Source: Okibacterium fritillariae
Lineage (GTDB): Bacteria > Actinomycetota > Actinomycetes > Actinomycetales > Microbacteriaceae
Assembly: GCF_900167575.1 (NCBI RefSeq)
Contig: NZ_FUZP01000001.1
Span: forward strand, 1,674,001-1,738,000
Direction: 5' to 3'
DNA: 64,000 bases
In this document: in pieces, positions 19,791 to 29,907 of the stretch
Layout of the letters: the number at the start of each line of letters is the position of its first letter
Numbering within the stretch: position 1 is the first letter of the stretch
Translations under genes and position numbers: made by a program
The notes under the pieces: model-generated
What the model was told of the DNA's origin: nothing
Databases searched by the model: none
Seen by the model: only the letters and a program-made list of their open reading frames with translations

Positions 19791-21244
19791 GCGACAACAC
19801 CCACAGACGTGCATCCCGGCCGGCCGGCCGACAACGGCCCCGCAGCCGCCCGGCCCCCGTCGTCACCGTGCAGCCCGCGCGCCGCGTGGCCTACAGCGTG
19901 CTCGCCGCCGTCAGCAGCGACGACGCCTACGCCAACCTGCTGCTGCCCACGGCCATCAAGCGGGCAGCCCTCAATACCGCCGACGCCGGGCTCGCCACCG
20001 AGCTGTGCTACGGAACACTGCGGTTGCGTGGCTATTACGACCGCGTGATCGAACTCGCGGCGGGCCGATCGGTCGACGACATCGACCTGCCCGTGCTCGA
20101 CGTGCTGCGCCTCGGGGCTCACCAGTTGCTGGGCATGCGCGTCCCGTCGCACGCCGCCGTCAACGAGTCCGTCTCGCTAGCGCGCGAGGTCGGGTCACGC
20201 TCGGCCAGCGGCTTCGTCAACGGGGTCCTCCGCACGCTGTCTCGCAGCGAAGCCTCCGAATGGAAAGAGAAGGTCCTCGCGCGGGCGAAGAACGCCGACG
20301 ACCGGCTTGCCATCGAATACGCGCACCCCGCGTGGATCATCCGCGCCTTCCGCCAATCGTTGACCGCCGAAGGGCGCGTCGACGAACTCGAACAGCTCCT
20401 CGCGGCCGACAACGACGCTCCCCGCGTGAACCTCATCGCCCTGCCCGGCCTGATCGATGCGCCGGCTGACGCGCACCCCAACGAGTATTCGCCGGTGGGC
20501 TTCACTCTCGGCCACGGAGACCCCGACACCACCATCGGTCACGCCGGCGGACGACTGCGCGTGCAAGACGAGGGGTCGCAGCTGGCCGCCCTCGCGCTCA
20601 GCCGCTTCGAGCCGATCCGGGCCGGCGAGCAGTGGCTCGACCTGTGCGCCGGGCCCGGTGGCAAGACGGCCCTCCTCGGCGCCGAGGCGCACACAGGCCA
20701 TGCCCACCTCGACGCCAACGAGATCACGCCGGCGCGGGCCGAACTCGTGCGCCGCGCCATCCGGCCCCTCGCCGAGGTCCCCGAAGTCAGCGAACTCGAC
20801 GGCCGGCAGATCGGCGAGCACCGCCCGAACACCTACGACCGCATCCTCGTCGACGCTCCCTGCACGGGCCTCGGCGCTCTGAGACGCCGACCCGAGGCGC
20901 GGTGGCGCAAAACCGCCAAAGATGTCGCCGACCTCACGGTGCTGCAGGCGTCCCTGTTGACCTCGGCCTTCGACGCCCTCAAGCCGGGCGGCACGGTCGC
21001 CTACGTCACGTGCTCGCCGCATATCGCCGAGACCCGCGGCGGCGTCCTGGCCGCCCTCGGGCGCTGGGGGGCCGACGCCGAGCTGCTCGACACGGCGGCC
21101 GCCCTGCAACGCATCGCAGTGCACGAGCTCGACCTCGGCGACACGGCGCTCGGCGAGCACGCGGGCACAGTCGCCCAGCTCTGGCCGCACCGCCACGGCA
21201 CCGACGCCATGTTCGTGGCGCTCATTCGCAAAACCGCACGATAG
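19787..21244 (+). CDS. rsmB: 16S rRNA (cytosine-967-C5)-methyltransferase
   Basis: Methylates C967 of 16S rRNA with S-adenosylmethionine. Residues about 1-165 form an N-terminal NusB-like RNA-binding domain (RRVAYSVLAAV to FVNGVLRTL). The methyltransferase domain contains the SAM motif WLDLCAGPGGKTALL, motif IV VDAPCTGLGALRRRPEARW with one key Cys, and motif VI YVTCSPHIAET with the second. The start is the ATG at 19787 overlapping the fmt stop; the first 35 residues are basic and not conserved. The fmt-rsmB pair is common in bacteria. Confidence 0.95.
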   Translation: MSDNTHRRASRPAGRQRPRSRPAPVVTVQPARRVAYSVLAAVSSDDAYANLLLPTAIKRAALNTADAGLATELCYGTLRLRGYYDRVIELAAGRSVDDIDLPVLDVLRLGAHQLLGMRVPSHAAVNESVSLAREVGSRSASGFVNGVLRTLSRSEASEWKEKVLARAKNADDRLAIEYAHPAWIIRAFRQSLTAEGRVDELEQLLAADNDAPRVNLIALPGLIDAPADAHPNEYSPVGFTLGHGDPDTTIGHAGGRLRVQDEGSQLAALALSRFEPIRAGEQWLDLCAGPGGKTALLGAEAHTGHAHLDANEITPARAELVRRAIRPLAEVPEVSELDGRQIGEHRPNTYDRILVDAPCTGLGALRRRPEARWRKTAKDVADLTVLQASLLTSAFDALKPGGTVAYVTCSPHIAETRGGVLAALGRWGADAELLDTAAALQRIAVHELDLGDTALGEHAGTVAQLWPHRHGTDAMFVALIRKTAR

Positions 21245-21253
21245 GGAGAAGCC

Positions 21254-21922
21254 ATGACCGCCCGCATCAACCCCAGCATCCTCGCCGCCGACTTCGTCAA
21301 CATGGAACGCGACCTGCACCGCATCGCCACCGCCGACCTCGTGCACGTCGACGTCATGGACAACCACTTCGTGCCCAACCTCACGTTCGGCCCGCAAATG
21401 GCCGGGCGCATCCAGGATGTCTCGCCCATCCCGCTCGACGTGCACCTCATGATCGACAACCCCGAGAAGTGGGCCCCGGGCTATGCGGAATTGGGCGCCT
21501 ATTCCGTCACCTTTCACGCCGAGTCGACCACCGACCCGGTCTCGGTCGCCCGCCGCCTGCGCGAGATCGGCGCGCGCGCCGGCCTGGCGCTCAAACCCGG
21601 CACCGACGTCGAGCCCTACCTCGACCTCCTCGCCGAATTCGACCAGGTGCTCGTCATGACGGTCGAACCCGGCTTCGGCGGGCAGTCCTTCATGCCCGAG
21701 ACCATGCCCAAGCTGCGGGCCCTGCGCGAACGCGTGTCCCAGGCGGGGCTCGACGTGTGGTTGCAGGTCGACGGCGGCATCAGCGAGAAGACCATCGCCA
21801 TCGCGGCCGAGGCCGGCGCCGACACGTTCGTGGCCGGATCGAGCGTGTTCGGGGCCGAGAACCCGGCGCTGGCGATCGACACGCTGCGCCGCGAGGCCGC
21901 CGCCCACACGCACACCCGGTAG
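21254..21922 (+). CDS. rpe: Ribulose-phosphate 3-epimerase
   Basis: Interconverts ribulose 5-phosphate and xylulose 5-phosphate in the pentose phosphate pathway. TIM barrel of 222 residues with the signatures INPSILAADF, HVDVMDNHFVPNLTFGP, DVHLMIDNPEKW, MTVEPGFGGQSF and VDGGIS. A purine-rich site AGGGAGAA precedes the ATG. It is 9 nt after rsmB, so probably the last gene of the fmt-rsmB-rpe unit, and is followed by the hisE promoter. Confidence 0.97.
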   Translation: MTARINPSILAADFVNMERDLHRIATADLVHVDVMDNHFVPNLTFGPQMAGRIQDVSPIPLDVHLMIDNPEKWAPGYAELGAYSVTFHAESTTDPVSVARRLREIGARAGLALKPGTDVEPYLDLLAEFDQVLVMTVEPGFGGQSFMPETMPKLRALRERVSQAGLDVWLQVDGGISEKTIAIAAEAGADTFVAGSSVFGAENPALAIDTLRREAAAHTHTR

Positions 21923-21934
21923 CCGCGTTACTAG

Positions 21935-21940
21935 TACCCT
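21935..21940 (+). promoter_or_regulatory. -10 box of a leaderless hisE transcript
   Basis: TACCCT ends 6 nt before the GTG start of hisE, in a 24-nt intergenic gap. The spacing predicts transcription beginning at the start codon itself. No ribosome binding site is present, in agreement. No clear -35. Confidence 0.5.
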
Positions 21941-21946
21941 GGGTGA

Positions 21947-22210
21947 GTGAAGACATTCGACGCCCTGTTCGCTGAACTCAGCCAGAAGGCCATCGACCGC
22001 CCCGAGGGCAGTGGCACGGTCCGCGAGCTCGACGGTGGCGTGCATACGATCGGCAAGAAGATCGTCGAAGAGGCCGCCGAAGTGTGGATGGCCGCCGAGT
22101 ACCAGAGCGACGTCGAGACCGCCGAAGAGATCTCGCAGCTGATCTATCACGTGCAGGTCATGATGATCGCCAAAGGCCTCAGCCCGGAAGACGTCTACCG
22201 ACATCTGTGA
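21947..22210 (+). CDS. hisE: Phosphoribosyl-ATP diphosphatase
   Basis: Second step of histidine synthesis, removing pyrophosphate from phosphoribosyl-ATP. The 87 residues form the alpha-helical MazG-like fold with the metal-binding motif [13 protein letters not shown] and the second helix [13 protein letters not shown]. In this organism hisE and hisI are separate genes. The GTG at 21947 is probably leaderless. hisG follows 44 nt later. Confidence 0.94.
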   Translation: MKTFDALFAELSQKAIDRPEGSGTVRELDGGVHTIGKKIVEEAAEVWMAAEYQSDVETAEEISQLIYHVQVMMIAKGLSPEDVYRHL

Positions 22211-22254
22211 GTTCCGCTCACGTCATCCGACTTCTTCTACCCGAAAGTTTTTCC

Positions 22255-23094
22255 ATGTTGCGAATCGCAGTGCCCAACAAGGGCTCATTGGCCGAGACGG
22301 CCGCCGTCATGCTCACCGAGGCAGGCTACGCCACCCGTCGTGACCCGAAAGAGCTGCACCTGATCGATGCCCGCAACGGCGTCGAGTTCTTCTACCTCCG
22401 CCCGCGCGACATCGCCACCTATGTCGGTTCGGGCGCGCTCGACGTGGGCCTCACGGGCCGCGACCTGCTGCTCGACTCGGGCTCTACGGCCACCGAGATC
22501 GAGGCGCTCGGCTTCGGTGACTCCACGTTCCGGTTCGCCGGCCCCGAGGGTCGTTTCGCGCAGCTCGACGACCTGCAGGGCGTCCGCGTCGCCACCAGCT
22601 ACCCGGGCCTCGTGGGCGAATTCCTGCGCAGCGCGGGCGTCGAGGCAACCCTCGTCCACCTCGACGGCGCCGTCGAATCCGCCGTGCGTCTCGGTGTGGC
22701 GGATGCCGTCGCCGACGTCGTCTCCACGGGCACGACTCTCCGCAAGGCCGGCCTCGAGATCTTCGGCCCCGTCATCCTCGAATCCACGGCCGTCCTCATC
22801 GGCAACGGCGACGAGAAGCCGGGCCTCGCCACGCTGCGTCGCCGCTTGCAGGGGGTCCTCGTGGCCCGCCAGTACGTGCTGCTCGATTACGACCTGCCGG
22901 TCGCGCTCCTCGAACAGGCCACCGCGGTCGCCGGCGGCATCGAGTCTCCCACCATCTCGCCCCTGCGCGACCCCGAGTGGGTGGCCGTCCGCGTGATGAT
23001 CAAACGCGAAGAAACCAACGACATCATGGATGCGTTGTACGAACTCGGTGCCCGAGCCATCCTCGTGAGCGCCATCCACGCCGCCAGGCTCTAG
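22255..23094 (+). CDS. hisG: ATP phosphoribosyltransferase, long form
   Basis: First and feedback-controlled step of histidine synthesis, joining ATP and PRPP. The 279 residues make it the long (HisG-L) form with a C-terminal ACT-like regulatory domain from about residue 205, which senses histidine. The N-terminus [13 protein letters not shown] and the PRPP-binding segment [16 protein letters not shown] are typical. No hisZ is needed for this form. The 44-nt leader after hisE has only GAAAG as a possible ribosome binding site. Confidence 0.96.
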   Translation: MLRIAVPNKGSLAETAAVMLTEAGYATRRDPKELHLIDARNGVEFFYLRPRDIATYVGSGALDVGLTGRDLLLDSGSTATEIEALGFGDSTFRFAGPEGRFAQLDDLQGVRVATSYPGLVGEFLRSAGVEATLVHLDGAVESAVRLGVADAVADVVSTGTTLRKAGLEIFGPVILESTAVLIGNGDEKPGLATLRRRLQGVLVARQYVLLDYDLPVALLEQATAVAGGIESPTISPLRDPEWVAVRVMIKREETNDIMDALYELGARAILVSAIHAARL

Positions 23095-23113
23095 CGGGAA
23101 GGACACACGCACG

Positions 23114-23878
23114 ATGTCGGTCATCACCCGCGTCATCCCGTGTCTCGATGTGGCCGACGGCCGCGTCGTCAAGGGCGTCAACTTCCAGAATCTGCGCGAT
23201 GCCGGCGACCCGGTCGCCCTCGCTCGCCAGTACTACGAGCAGGGTGCCGACGAGCTCACGTTCCTCGACGTCACGGCCACGGTCGACGACCGCTCGACGA
23301 CCTACGACGTGGTCGCGCGCACGGCCGAGCAGGTCTTTATCCCGTTGACCGTCGGCGGCGGCATCCGCAGCACCGAAGACGTCTCTAAGCTGCTCGCCTC
23401 GGGCGCCGACAAGGTGGGCGTCAACAGCGCCGCCATCCGTCGCCCCGATCTGCTCGACAAGATCTCGGGCGTGTTCGGCGCCCAGGTGCTCGTGCTCTCG
23501 CTCGATGTGAAGCGTTCGGCCGAGCTCCCCTCGGGGTTTGTCGTCACGACGCACGGCGGCCGCACCGAGACCACGCTCGATGCCCTGGCCTGGGCGCGCG
23601 AGGCCATCGAGCGCGGCGTCGGCGAACTGCTCGTCAACTCGATCGATGCCGACGGCACGAAAGAGGGTTTCGACCTCGAACTCGTCGCCGCCATGCGCGC
23701 CCTGAGTCCCGTGCCCGTCATCGCCTCGGGTGGGGCGGGCGATGGGTCGCACTTCGCCCCCGCCGTGCAGGCGGGCGCCGATGCGGTGCTCGCGGCCAGC
23801 GTCTTCCACTCCGGTCAATTGACCATCGGCGACGTCAAACGCTCGCTCCGTGCCGAAGGAATCGAGGTCCGCTCATGA
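23114..23878 (+). CDS. hisF: Imidazole glycerol phosphate synthase, cyclase subunit
   Basis: TIM-barrel cyclase subunit that, with HisH, forms imidazole glycerol phosphate and AICAR. Signatures: [18 protein letters not shown] with the catalytic Asp near residue 11, LTVGGGIRS, and [15 protein letters not shown] with the second catalytic Asp. 254 residues, normal length. hisH, hisA, hisB, hisC and hisD are not in this window and must be elsewhere. The stop overlaps hisI (ATGA). Confidence 0.96.
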   Translation: MSVITRVIPCLDVADGRVVKGVNFQNLRDAGDPVALARQYYEQGADELTFLDVTATVDDRSTTYDVVARTAEQVFIPLTVGGGIRSTEDVSKLLASGADKVGVNSAAIRRPDLLDKISGVFGAQVLVLSLDVKRSAELPSGFVVTTHGGRTETTLDALAWAREAIERGVGELLVNSIDADGTKEGFDLELVAAMRALSPVPVIASGGAGDGSHFAPAVQAGADAVLAASVFHSGQLTIGDVKRSLRAEGIEVRS

Positions 23879-24291
23879 CCGATCCGCAGACTGCCGGACA
23901 GCTCCCCGACTCGACCGCCGCCGTCGAAGCCGAGATCGCACGCGTCGCATTCGCCGACAACGGCCTGGTGCCGGCCGTCGTACAGCAATACGACACGGGC
24001 GAGGTCCTCATGCTCGGCTACATGGATGCCGAAGCCCTGCGTCGCACCCTCATCTCGGGTCGCGGCACCTTCTGGTCGCGCTCCCGCCAGGAATACTGGC
24101 GCAAGGGCGACACGTCCGGCCACGCGCAGTACGTGAAGGACGTAAGCCTCGACTGCGACGGCGACACGCTCCTCGTCCGCGTCGACCAGGTCGGTGTGGC
24201 GTGCCACACCGGCACCCGCACGTGCTTCGACGGCCGCGACCTGCACGCCGTCAGCGCAGACCGCCCGGTTTCCGAAGGGATCGCATCATGA
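23875..24291 (+). CDS. hisI: Phosphoribosyl-AMP cyclohydrolase
   Basis: Zinc enzyme that opens the purine ring of phosphoribosyl-AMP, third step of histidine synthesis. The core motifs are [32 protein letters not shown], the acidic [11 protein letters not shown] and the zinc-binding CHTGTRTCF. The 138 residues include about 25 variable N-terminal ones. Its ATG overlaps hisF and its stop overlaps trpE, linking histidine and tryptophan genes in one transcript. Confidence 0.95.
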   Translation: MTDPQTAGQLPDSTAAVEAEIARVAFADNGLVPAVVQQYDTGEVLMLGYMDAEALRRTLISGRGTFWSRSRQEYWRKGDTSGHAQYVKDVSLDCDGDTLLVRVDQVGVACHTGTRTCFDGRDLHAVSADRPVSEGIAS

Positions 24292-25820
24292 CGACGGGTA
24301 TGCCGGGCAGCACCACGCGTGCCCAGTTCGACGCTCTCACCGCCGACCACCGCGTCATCCCCGTCGTGCGCGAACTCTTCGCCGACGGCGAGACCCCGGT
24401 CGGCGTCTACCGCAAGCTCGCCATCGGCCGCCCGGGCAGCTTCCTCCTCGAATCGGCCGAACAGGGCGGCATCTGGTCGCGCTTCTCCTTCGTCGGCGTC
24501 TCGTCGTTCGGCGTGCTCACCCAGGAGGGCGAGACCCCGCGCTGGATCGACTACGGCATGAACGCGGAACGCGCCCTCGGTTCGCTCGACGACGTCCAGC
24601 CCCTCGAGGCCATCACGCGCCTGCACGCCCGCTGGCAGACCCCGAAGATCGACGGCATGCCGCCCCTCACGGGTGGTCTCGTCGGCTTCATCGGGTGGGA
24701 GGCCATCCGCCAGATCGAGCGCCTACCCAACCGCCCGCCGCTCGAGAACCGCGTGCCCGGCCAGGCGCTGTGTTTTGCCGCCGACCTCGCGGTGCTCGAC
24801 CACCGCACGGGCACGGTGCTGCTCATCGCCAACGCGCTCAACGACGGCAGCGAAGCATCCGACGAGCTGTGGGATGCCGCGCAGCACCGCCTCGACGCCA
24901 TGCAACGCGACCTGGCGCAACCGAGCGACGCCTGGCTTGCCGACGTCGATCTGTCGGCCGAGCCCACGCCCCACCACCGCACCGAGCGCGGGGACTTCCT
25001 GGCCGCGGTCGACACGGCCAAGCAGCATATCCGCGAGGGGGACATCTTCCAGGTCGTCGTCTCGCAGCGCTTCGATCAGCCGACCGACGCCGAACCCATC
25101 GACGTCTACCGCATCCTGCGCACGCTCAACCCGAGCCCGTATATGTATCTGCTCACCCTCGACACGGTCGACGGCGTGCCTTACTCCATCGTGGGCTCGT
25201 CGCCCGAAGCGCTCGTGAAGGTGGAAGACGGCCGGGTGTTCACGCATCCGATCGCCGGCTCGAAGCCCCGCGGCGCCACGCCCGAGCACGACGCCGACCT
25301 CTCGGCCGAGCTCAGCGCCGACGAGAAAGAACGCGCCGAGCACCTCATGCTCGTCGACCTCTCGCGCAACGACCTGCTGAAGGTCTGCCGCGCGGGCAGT
25401 GTCGAGGTGACCGAGTTCATGCGCGTCGAGCGGTTCAGCCACATCATGCACCTCGTGTCGTCGGTCGAGGGCGACCTGCTGCCGGATGTCTCGCCCGTCG
25501 ACGTCTTCCGTGCAACGTTCCCCGCCGGCACCCTCTCGGGCGCCCCGAAGCCCCGGGCCCTCGAGATCATCGACTCCCTCGAGCCCGCCCAGCGCGGCGT
25601 CTACGGGGGAGTGGTGGGGTATTTCGGCTTCGCGGGTGACCTCGACCTCGCCATCGCCATCCGCACGGCCACGCTCATCGACGGCGTCGCCCACGTTCAG
25701 GCGGGCGGCGGACTCGTCGCCGACTCGGTGCCCGAATCGGAGTTCCAGGAGTCGGTGAACAAGGCGGCCGCGCCGTTGCGCGCCGTCGCCGTCGCAAACA
25801 CCATGAAAAGGATCAGATGA
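24288..25820 (+). CDS. trpE: Anthranilate synthase component I
   Basis: Converts chorismate and ammonia to anthranilate, the first committed step to tryptophan. The 510 residues show the chorismate-binding domain with [47 protein letters not shown] and the C-terminal [16 protein letters not shown] and [16 protein letters not shown]. The glutamine amidotransferase partner trpG and trpD are not in the window. ATG at 24288 overlaps the hisI stop, which leaves no room for a trp attenuator here. Confidence 0.96.
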   Translation: MTTGMPGSTTRAQFDALTADHRVIPVVRELFADGETPVGVYRKLAIGRPGSFLLESAEQGGIWSRFSFVGVSSFGVLTQEGETPRWIDYGMNAERALGSLDDVQPLEAITRLHARWQTPKIDGMPPLTGGLVGFIGWEAIRQIERLPNRPPLENRVPGQALCFAADLAVLDHRTGTVLLIANALNDGSEASDELWDAAQHRLDAMQRDLAQPSDAWLADVDLSAEPTPHHRTERGDFLAAVDTAKQHIREGDIFQVVVSQRFDQPTDAEPIDVYRILRTLNPSPYMYLLTLDTVDGVPYSIVGSSPEALVKVEDGRVFTHPIAGSKPRGATPEHDADLSAELSADEKERAEHLMLVDLSRNDLLKVCRAGSVEVTEFMRVERFSHIMHLVSSVEGDLLPDVSPVDVFRATFPAGTLSGAPKPRALEIIDSLEPAQRGVYGGVVGYFGFAGDLDLAIAIRTATLIDGVAHVQAGGGLVADSVPESEFQESVNKAAAPLRAVAVANTMKRIR

Positions 25821-26653
25821 CCTCCGAGACCCCTCGGCCGGACGACGTGACGCCTGCTGCACCTGAAGACACCGACACACGTCTCGAACGTGCAACGGAT
25901 CGAGCCAAGCGCGTGAAATACCTCTCGCTTCTCGGCCTCGTCGTCCTCAGCGCCCTCTCCCTACTCGCGTGGACTCAGACCTGGTTCACGGCTCAGCTCT
26001 CGCAGACACAGAACTCGCCCGTCGTCGGCATCATCGATGTCTCGGGAGAGGTCGCGGCCCCCGCGCTCTCGGCCCTCGCCCTCGCCGGGCTGGCCCTCAC
26101 GGCCGCCCTGGCCATCGCGGGCGTCCTGTTCCGCTACATCCTCGCGGTGCTCAACATCCTCCTAGGCGTCTGCATCGCCCTGTCGGCGTTCCTCGCGCTG
26201 CAAGACGGTGTGCGGGCCTCCGAGCCGGCCGTCACGCAGGTCACGGGCATCGCGGGCCACGAGTCGGTGCGCACGATCGTGAGCTCCGCCATCCCCACCG
26301 CGTGGCCCATCATCACGCTCGTCCTCGGCATCGGTTTCGTGCTCGTCGGCGCTCTCGTCCTGGCCACGGCCCGTCGCTGGCCGAGCTCGTCGAAGCGCTA
26401 TCGCACGGTCGCCGTCAACACCGCGGATGCCGCCACCGACGCATCCTCGGCCGCTGACGGCCCCTCCGCCGACGTCGGCTCCCGGGGGCCCGGCTCCCAC
26501 GGCCACTCGGCGTCCGCGGCGTCATCGACCGGCGCCCCCGTCTCCACCGACGGCACCACGCCCGAGGCTCCGGCGTCCGCCGACGGCAACCCCCGCATGG
26601 ACCCCGTCGACAGCTGGGACGAACTCACCCGCGGCGACGACCCGACCCGCTGA
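25817..26653 (+). CDS. Trp operon-associated membrane protein
   Basis: A 278-residue integral membrane protein of the family found between trpE and trpC in actinobacteria (Trp_oprn_chp). Hydrophobic segments lie at about residues 36-58, 80-103, 104-128 and 160-184. The N-terminus is acidic and cytoplasmic. The C-terminal 85 residues are a soluble Ser/Ala/Gly/Asp-rich tail of low complexity. Its function is unknown; transport of an intermediate or membrane tethering has been suggested only by position. ATG overlaps the trpE stop. A 170-nt gap follows. Confidence 0.85.
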   Translation: MTSETPRPDDVTPAAPEDTDTRLERATDRAKRVKYLSLLGLVVLSALSLLAWTQTWFTAQLSQTQNSPVVGIIDVSGEVAAPALSALALAGLALTAALAIAGVLFRYILAVLNILLGVCIALSAFLALQDGVRASEPAVTQVTGIAGHESVRTIVSSAIPTAWPIITLVLGIGFVLVGALVLATARRWPSSSKRYRTVAVNTADAATDASSAADGPSADVGSRGPGSHGHSASAASSTGAPVSTDGTTPEAPASADGNPRMDPVDSWDELTRGDDPTR

Positions 26654-26787
26654 GTCCGCCCCTCGCGCTGACCCCATCGGCTCAACGCGGCGAGGTTCTC
26701 CAACGGATGCCCGTCGCTCTCCACAGGCCGTCGCGCCCGACTTTCCCCACACCTCGCGTCACTGTCTCGCCCCCGTTTCACAGCCGG

Positions 26788-26793
26788 TAGAGT
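26788..26793 (+). promoter_or_regulatory. Candidate -10 box before the trpCBA block
   Basis: TAGAGT lies 30 nt upstream of the small membrane protein gene in the 170-nt gap after the trp-associated membrane protein. No good -35 is seen. The rest of the gap shows no gene or hairpin terminator, so read-through from trpE is also possible. Confidence 0.35.
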
Positions 26794-26823
26794 AGATCGC
26801 GCAATCATCGATGAAGGAGTTTC

Positions 26824-27054
26824 ATGAGCAGCGAGTCAATTGATATGGGACACGGCCACTCTCCGGCCGCCTGGATCTCGGTGACGGTGATGCTCGTCGC
26901 GTTCGCCGTGGGAACCCTGTTCTTCGTCCTCGACATGCCTCTCTACGTGGTCATCTGCGCGGGCGTCGTCCTGATCGGTGGCCTCCTCTGGCCCATCCTC
27001 GCCAAAATGGGCTACGGCGTCGGCGGCGCCAAGTACACCTCGAAAGGTCACTGA
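26824..27054 (+). CDS. Small HGxxPAAW-type membrane protein
   Basis: A 76-residue protein with the motif HGHSPAAW near the N-terminus and two membrane helices (about residues 17-36 and 40-61), ending in a basic, glycine-containing tail. It belongs to a conserved actinobacterial family of unknown function (HGxxPAAW / DUF6704) found upstream of trpC. AAGGAG precedes the ATG. It ends 2 nt before trpC, so it is translated from the same mRNA. Confidence 0.8.
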   Translation: MSSESIDMGHGHSPAAWISVTVMLVAFAVGTLFFVLDMPLYVVICAGVVLIGGLLWPILAKMGYGVGGAKYTSKGH

Positions 27055-27056
27055 TC

Positions 27057-27827
27057 GTGCTCGCCGACCTCATGGCCGGCGCAGCTGAAGACGCCGACGC
27101 GCGTCGCGCGGTCATCCCGCTCGCCGCTGTCGAGGCCGAGGCTCTCGATCAGCCGGCAGCCCTCGACGCCCGTGAGGCCCTGCGCCGTGGCCCGAACGTC
27201 AAGATTATTGCCGAGGTCAAGCGCGCGAGCCCGTCTCGCGGCGACCTCGCCGACATCCCCGACCCGGCCCTGCTCGCTTCGGCTTACGAAGAAGGCGGCG
27301 CCAGCGCGATCAGCGTGCTCACCGAGGGCCGCAAGTTCAAGGGATCGCTCGACGACTTGCGGGCCGTGCGCCAGCGCGTCTCCATCCCGGTGCTGCGCAA
27401 GGACTTCATCTCCCAGCCCTACCAGGTGTTCGAGGCGCGTGCCGCCCGGGCTGACCTGGTGTTGCTGATCGTCGCGGGCCTCGGCCAGACGGAGCTCGCC
27501 GAGCTCTACGCGCTCGTCGGCGAGCTGGGCATGACGGCACTTGTCGAGACCCACTCGGCCGAAGAACTCGACCGCGCGCTCGAGATCGGTGCCGACGTCA
27601 TCGGCGTCAACGCCCGCAACCTCAGCACGTTCGAACTCGACCCGTCCCTCTTCGGCACTCTCGCGCCGCGCATCCCCGACGGCGTCATCAAAGTCGCCGA
27701 GTCCGCGGTGCTCCAGCCGGCCGACGTCGCACGCTATCGTGCCGACGGCGCCGACGTCGTCCTCGTGGGCGAAGCACTCGTCACGGGCGACCCCATTTCC
27801 ACCCTCACGCAATTCTTGGCGGTATAG
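27057..27827 (+). CDS. trpC: Indole-3-glycerol phosphate synthase
   Basis: TIM-barrel enzyme that closes the indole ring. The signature IIAEVKRASPSRGDL carries the catalytic Lys, followed by VLRKDFI with the second Lys and VGVNARNLSTFELD-like segment (GVNARNLSTFE). The 256 residues are normal. GTG at 27057 follows the small membrane protein by 2 nt with AAAGG inside that gene. There is no trpF in the cluster; in actinobacteria the isomerase step is done by the bifunctional HisA homologue PriA (not the primosome protein), which is not in the window. Confidence 0.95.
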   Translation: MLADLMAGAAEDADARRAVIPLAAVEAEALDQPAALDAREALRRGPNVKIIAEVKRASPSRGDLADIPDPALLASAYEEGGASAISVLTEGRKFKGSLDDLRAVRQRVSIPVLRKDFISQPYQVFEARAARADLVLLIVAGLGQTELAELYALVGELGMTALVETHSAEELDRALEIGADVIGVNARNLSTFELDPSLFGTLAPRIPDGVIKVAESAVLQPADVARYRADGADVVLVGEALVTGDPISTLTQFLAV

Positions 27828-27830
27828 ACC

Positions 27831-29042
27831 ATGGCACTTCGGCAGCAGACCGGCCCCTACTTCGGCGACTTCGGCGGGCGGTACGTGCCCGAATCGCTCG
27901 TCGCGGCGCTCGACGAGCTGACCGAGGCGTGGGAGCAGGCCAAGAACGACCCCGCCTTCCAGGCCGAGCTCGACGAGCTTTTCGCCACCTATGTCGGGCG
28001 TCCGTCGCTCATCACCGAGGTGCCCCGTTTCGCGGAGCACGCCGGGGGAGCCCGCATCATCCTGAAGCGCGAAGACCTCAACCACACGGGCTCGCACAAG
28101 ATCAACAACGTCCTGGGCCAGGCCCTGCTCACGAAGCGCATCGGCAAGACGCGTGTCATCGCCGAGACCGGCGCCGGCCAGCATGGTGTCGCCACGGCAA
28201 CGGCCGCTGCCCTGTTCGGCCTCGACTGCGTCATCTACATGGGCGAGGTCGACACCGAGCGCCAGGCCCTCAACGTGGCCCGCATGCGCCTGCTCGGCGC
28301 CGAGGTCGTGGCCGTCAACACCGGTTCTCGCACCCTCAAAGACGCCATCAACGACGCCATGCGCGACTGGGTCACCAATGTCGAAGACACCAACTACATC
28401 TTCGGAACGGTTGCCGGCCCGCACCCGTTCCCCGAGATGGTGCGCGACCTGCAGAAGATCATCGGCGAAGAGGCCCGCGAGCAGGTGCTCGCCCTCACGG
28501 GTGCGCTGCCGACCGCGGTCGTCGCCTGCGTCGGCGGTGGCTCCAACGCCATGGGCATCTTCCACGCCTTCCTCGACGACGAAGACGTGAGCCTGTGGGG
28601 CTACGAGGCCGCCGGTGACGGCGCCGAGACGCCCCGTCACGCCGCCACCATCACCAAGGGTCGTCCCGGCGTGCTCCACGGCGCCCGCAGCTTCCTGCTG
28701 CAAGACGAAGACGGCCAGACCGTCGAGTCGCACTCGATCTCGGCGGGCCTCGATTACCCGGGCGTCGGCCCCGAGCACTCCTGGCTGTCGAGCATCGGGC
28801 GCGCCAACTACCGTCCGATCACCGACGCCGAAGCCATGTCGGCCCTGCGCCTCCTCAGCCGCACCGAGGGCATCATCCCCGCCATCGAGTCGGCTCACGC
28901 CCTCGCCGGGGCGCTCAAGCTCGGTCGCGAACTCGGGCCCGACGCTGTCATCCTGATCAACCTCTCGGGTCGCGGCGACAAAGACATGGAAACCGCGGGT
29001 CGCTACTTCGACCTCATCGACCAAGGAGCCGAACAATCGTGA
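27831..29042 (+). CDS. trpB: Tryptophan synthase beta chain
   Basis: PLP enzyme that joins indole and serine to tryptophan. The PLP lysine lies in [15 protein letters not shown] at about residue 90, the phosphate-binding loop is GGGSNAMG, and the glutamate-containing [12 protein letters not shown] segment is complete. This is the TrpB1 type that pairs with TrpA. 403 residues. It starts 3 nt after trpC and ends in a GTGA overlap with trpA. Confidence 0.98.
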   Translation: MALRQQTGPYFGDFGGRYVPESLVAALDELTEAWEQAKNDPAFQAELDELFATYVGRPSLITEVPRFAEHAGGARIILKREDLNHTGSHKINNVLGQALLTKRIGKTRVIAETGAGQHGVATATAAALFGLDCVIYMGEVDTERQALNVARMRLLGAEVVAVNTGSRTLKDAINDAMRDWVTNVEDTNYIFGTVAGPHPFPEMVRDLQKIIGEEAREQVLALTGALPTAVVACVGGGSNAMGIFHAFLDDEDVSLWGYEAAGDGAETPRHAATITKGRPGVLHGARSFLLQDEDGQTVESHSISAGLDYPGVGPEHSWLSSIGRANYRPITDAEAMSALRLLSRTEGIIPAIESAHALAGALKLGRELGPDAVILINLSGRGDKDMETAGRYFDLIDQGAEQS

Positions 29043-29827
29043 GCGCCGTCGCCACCGCCCTGCAGAAACGTCGCGACGAAGACCGCGGGGCCCTGATCGG
29101 CTACCTGCCAGCCGGTTTCCCGACCATTGACGACAGCGTCGAGGCGGCCATCGCCATCGCCCGCAACGGCGTCGACGTGATCGAGCTCGGCCTGCCCTAC
29201 TCCGACCCCGTCATGGACGGTCCGGTCATCCAGGCCGCCACGCAGCAGGCGCTGGCCAACGGTTTCCGCCTGCGCGACGGCTTCGAGGCCGTGCGACGCA
29301 TCACGCAGGAGGTCGACACCCCGGTCCTCCTGATGACGTATTGGAACCCGGTCGTGCAGTACGGCGTCGAGCGCTTCGCCGACGACCTCGTCGAGTCCGG
29401 CGGCGCGGGCTTGATCACGCCCGACCTCGTTCCGGACGAGGGCGGCGAGTGGATCGATGCCTCCGCCCGCACGGGACTCGACCGTGTCTTCCTCGCGGCG
29501 CCCTCCTCGTCCGACGAGCGCCTGCGGCAGGCCATCGATGCCAGCCGCGGCTTCGTCTACGCCGTCTCCACGATGGGCATCACGGGTGCCCGCAGCGATG
29601 TCGACCAGGCCGCCCGCACGCTCGTCGAGCGACTGCGCGAGGCCGGCGTCGAGAACACGTGCGTGGGCCTCGGCATCTCCACAGCCGAGCAGGTCCGCGA
29701 GGTCAACGAATACGCCGACGGCGCGATCGTCGGCTCGGCCCTCGTCAAGGCGCTGGGCGACGGCGGAGTCGCCCGCGTGGCCGACGTCGCCCGCGAACTC
29801 TCCGAGGGCACCTACCGCGGTCGCTGA
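29039..29827 (+). CDS. trpA: Tryptophan synthase alpha chain
   Basis: Cleaves indole-3-glycerol phosphate to indole, which is passed to TrpB through a tunnel. The motif [17 protein letters not shown] contains the catalytic Glu (about residue 57) and Asp, with LMTYWNPV and [10 protein letters not shown] further on. 262 residues. GTG at 29039 overlaps the trpB stop. It is the last trp gene; an 80-nt gap with a TAGAGT box precedes lgt. Confidence 0.97.
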   Translation: MSAVATALQKRRDEDRGALIGYLPAGFPTIDDSVEAAIAIARNGVDVIELGLPYSDPVMDGPVIQAATQQALANGFRLRDGFEAVRRITQEVDTPVLLMTYWNPVVQYGVERFADDLVESGGAGLITPDLVPDEGGEWIDASARTGLDRVFLAAPSSSDERLRQAIDASRGFVYAVSTMGITGARSDVDQAARTLVERLREAGVENTCVGLGISTAEQVREVNEYADGAIVGSALVKALGDGGVARVADVARELSEGTYRGR

Positions 29828-29855
29828 CCCGTCATCCTCGCCGATGCTCTGCCAG

Positions 29856-29861
29856 TAGAGT
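29856..29861 (+). promoter_or_regulatory. Candidate -10 box of lgt
   Basis: TAGAGT stands 46 nt before the lgt start in the 80-nt gap after trpA. No convincing -35 is visible and no terminator separates trpA from lgt, so both a separate promoter and read-through are possible. Confidence 0.35.
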
Positions 29862-29907
29862 TGATCCCGCACAACCCACGAACACTTCCCGAAAGGTGCA
29901 GAGCTAG

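Noticed and set aside
24288-24300. Tryptophan attenuator before trpE
   Set aside because: trpE overlaps the hisI stop codon, which leaves no leader or Trp-rich peptide.
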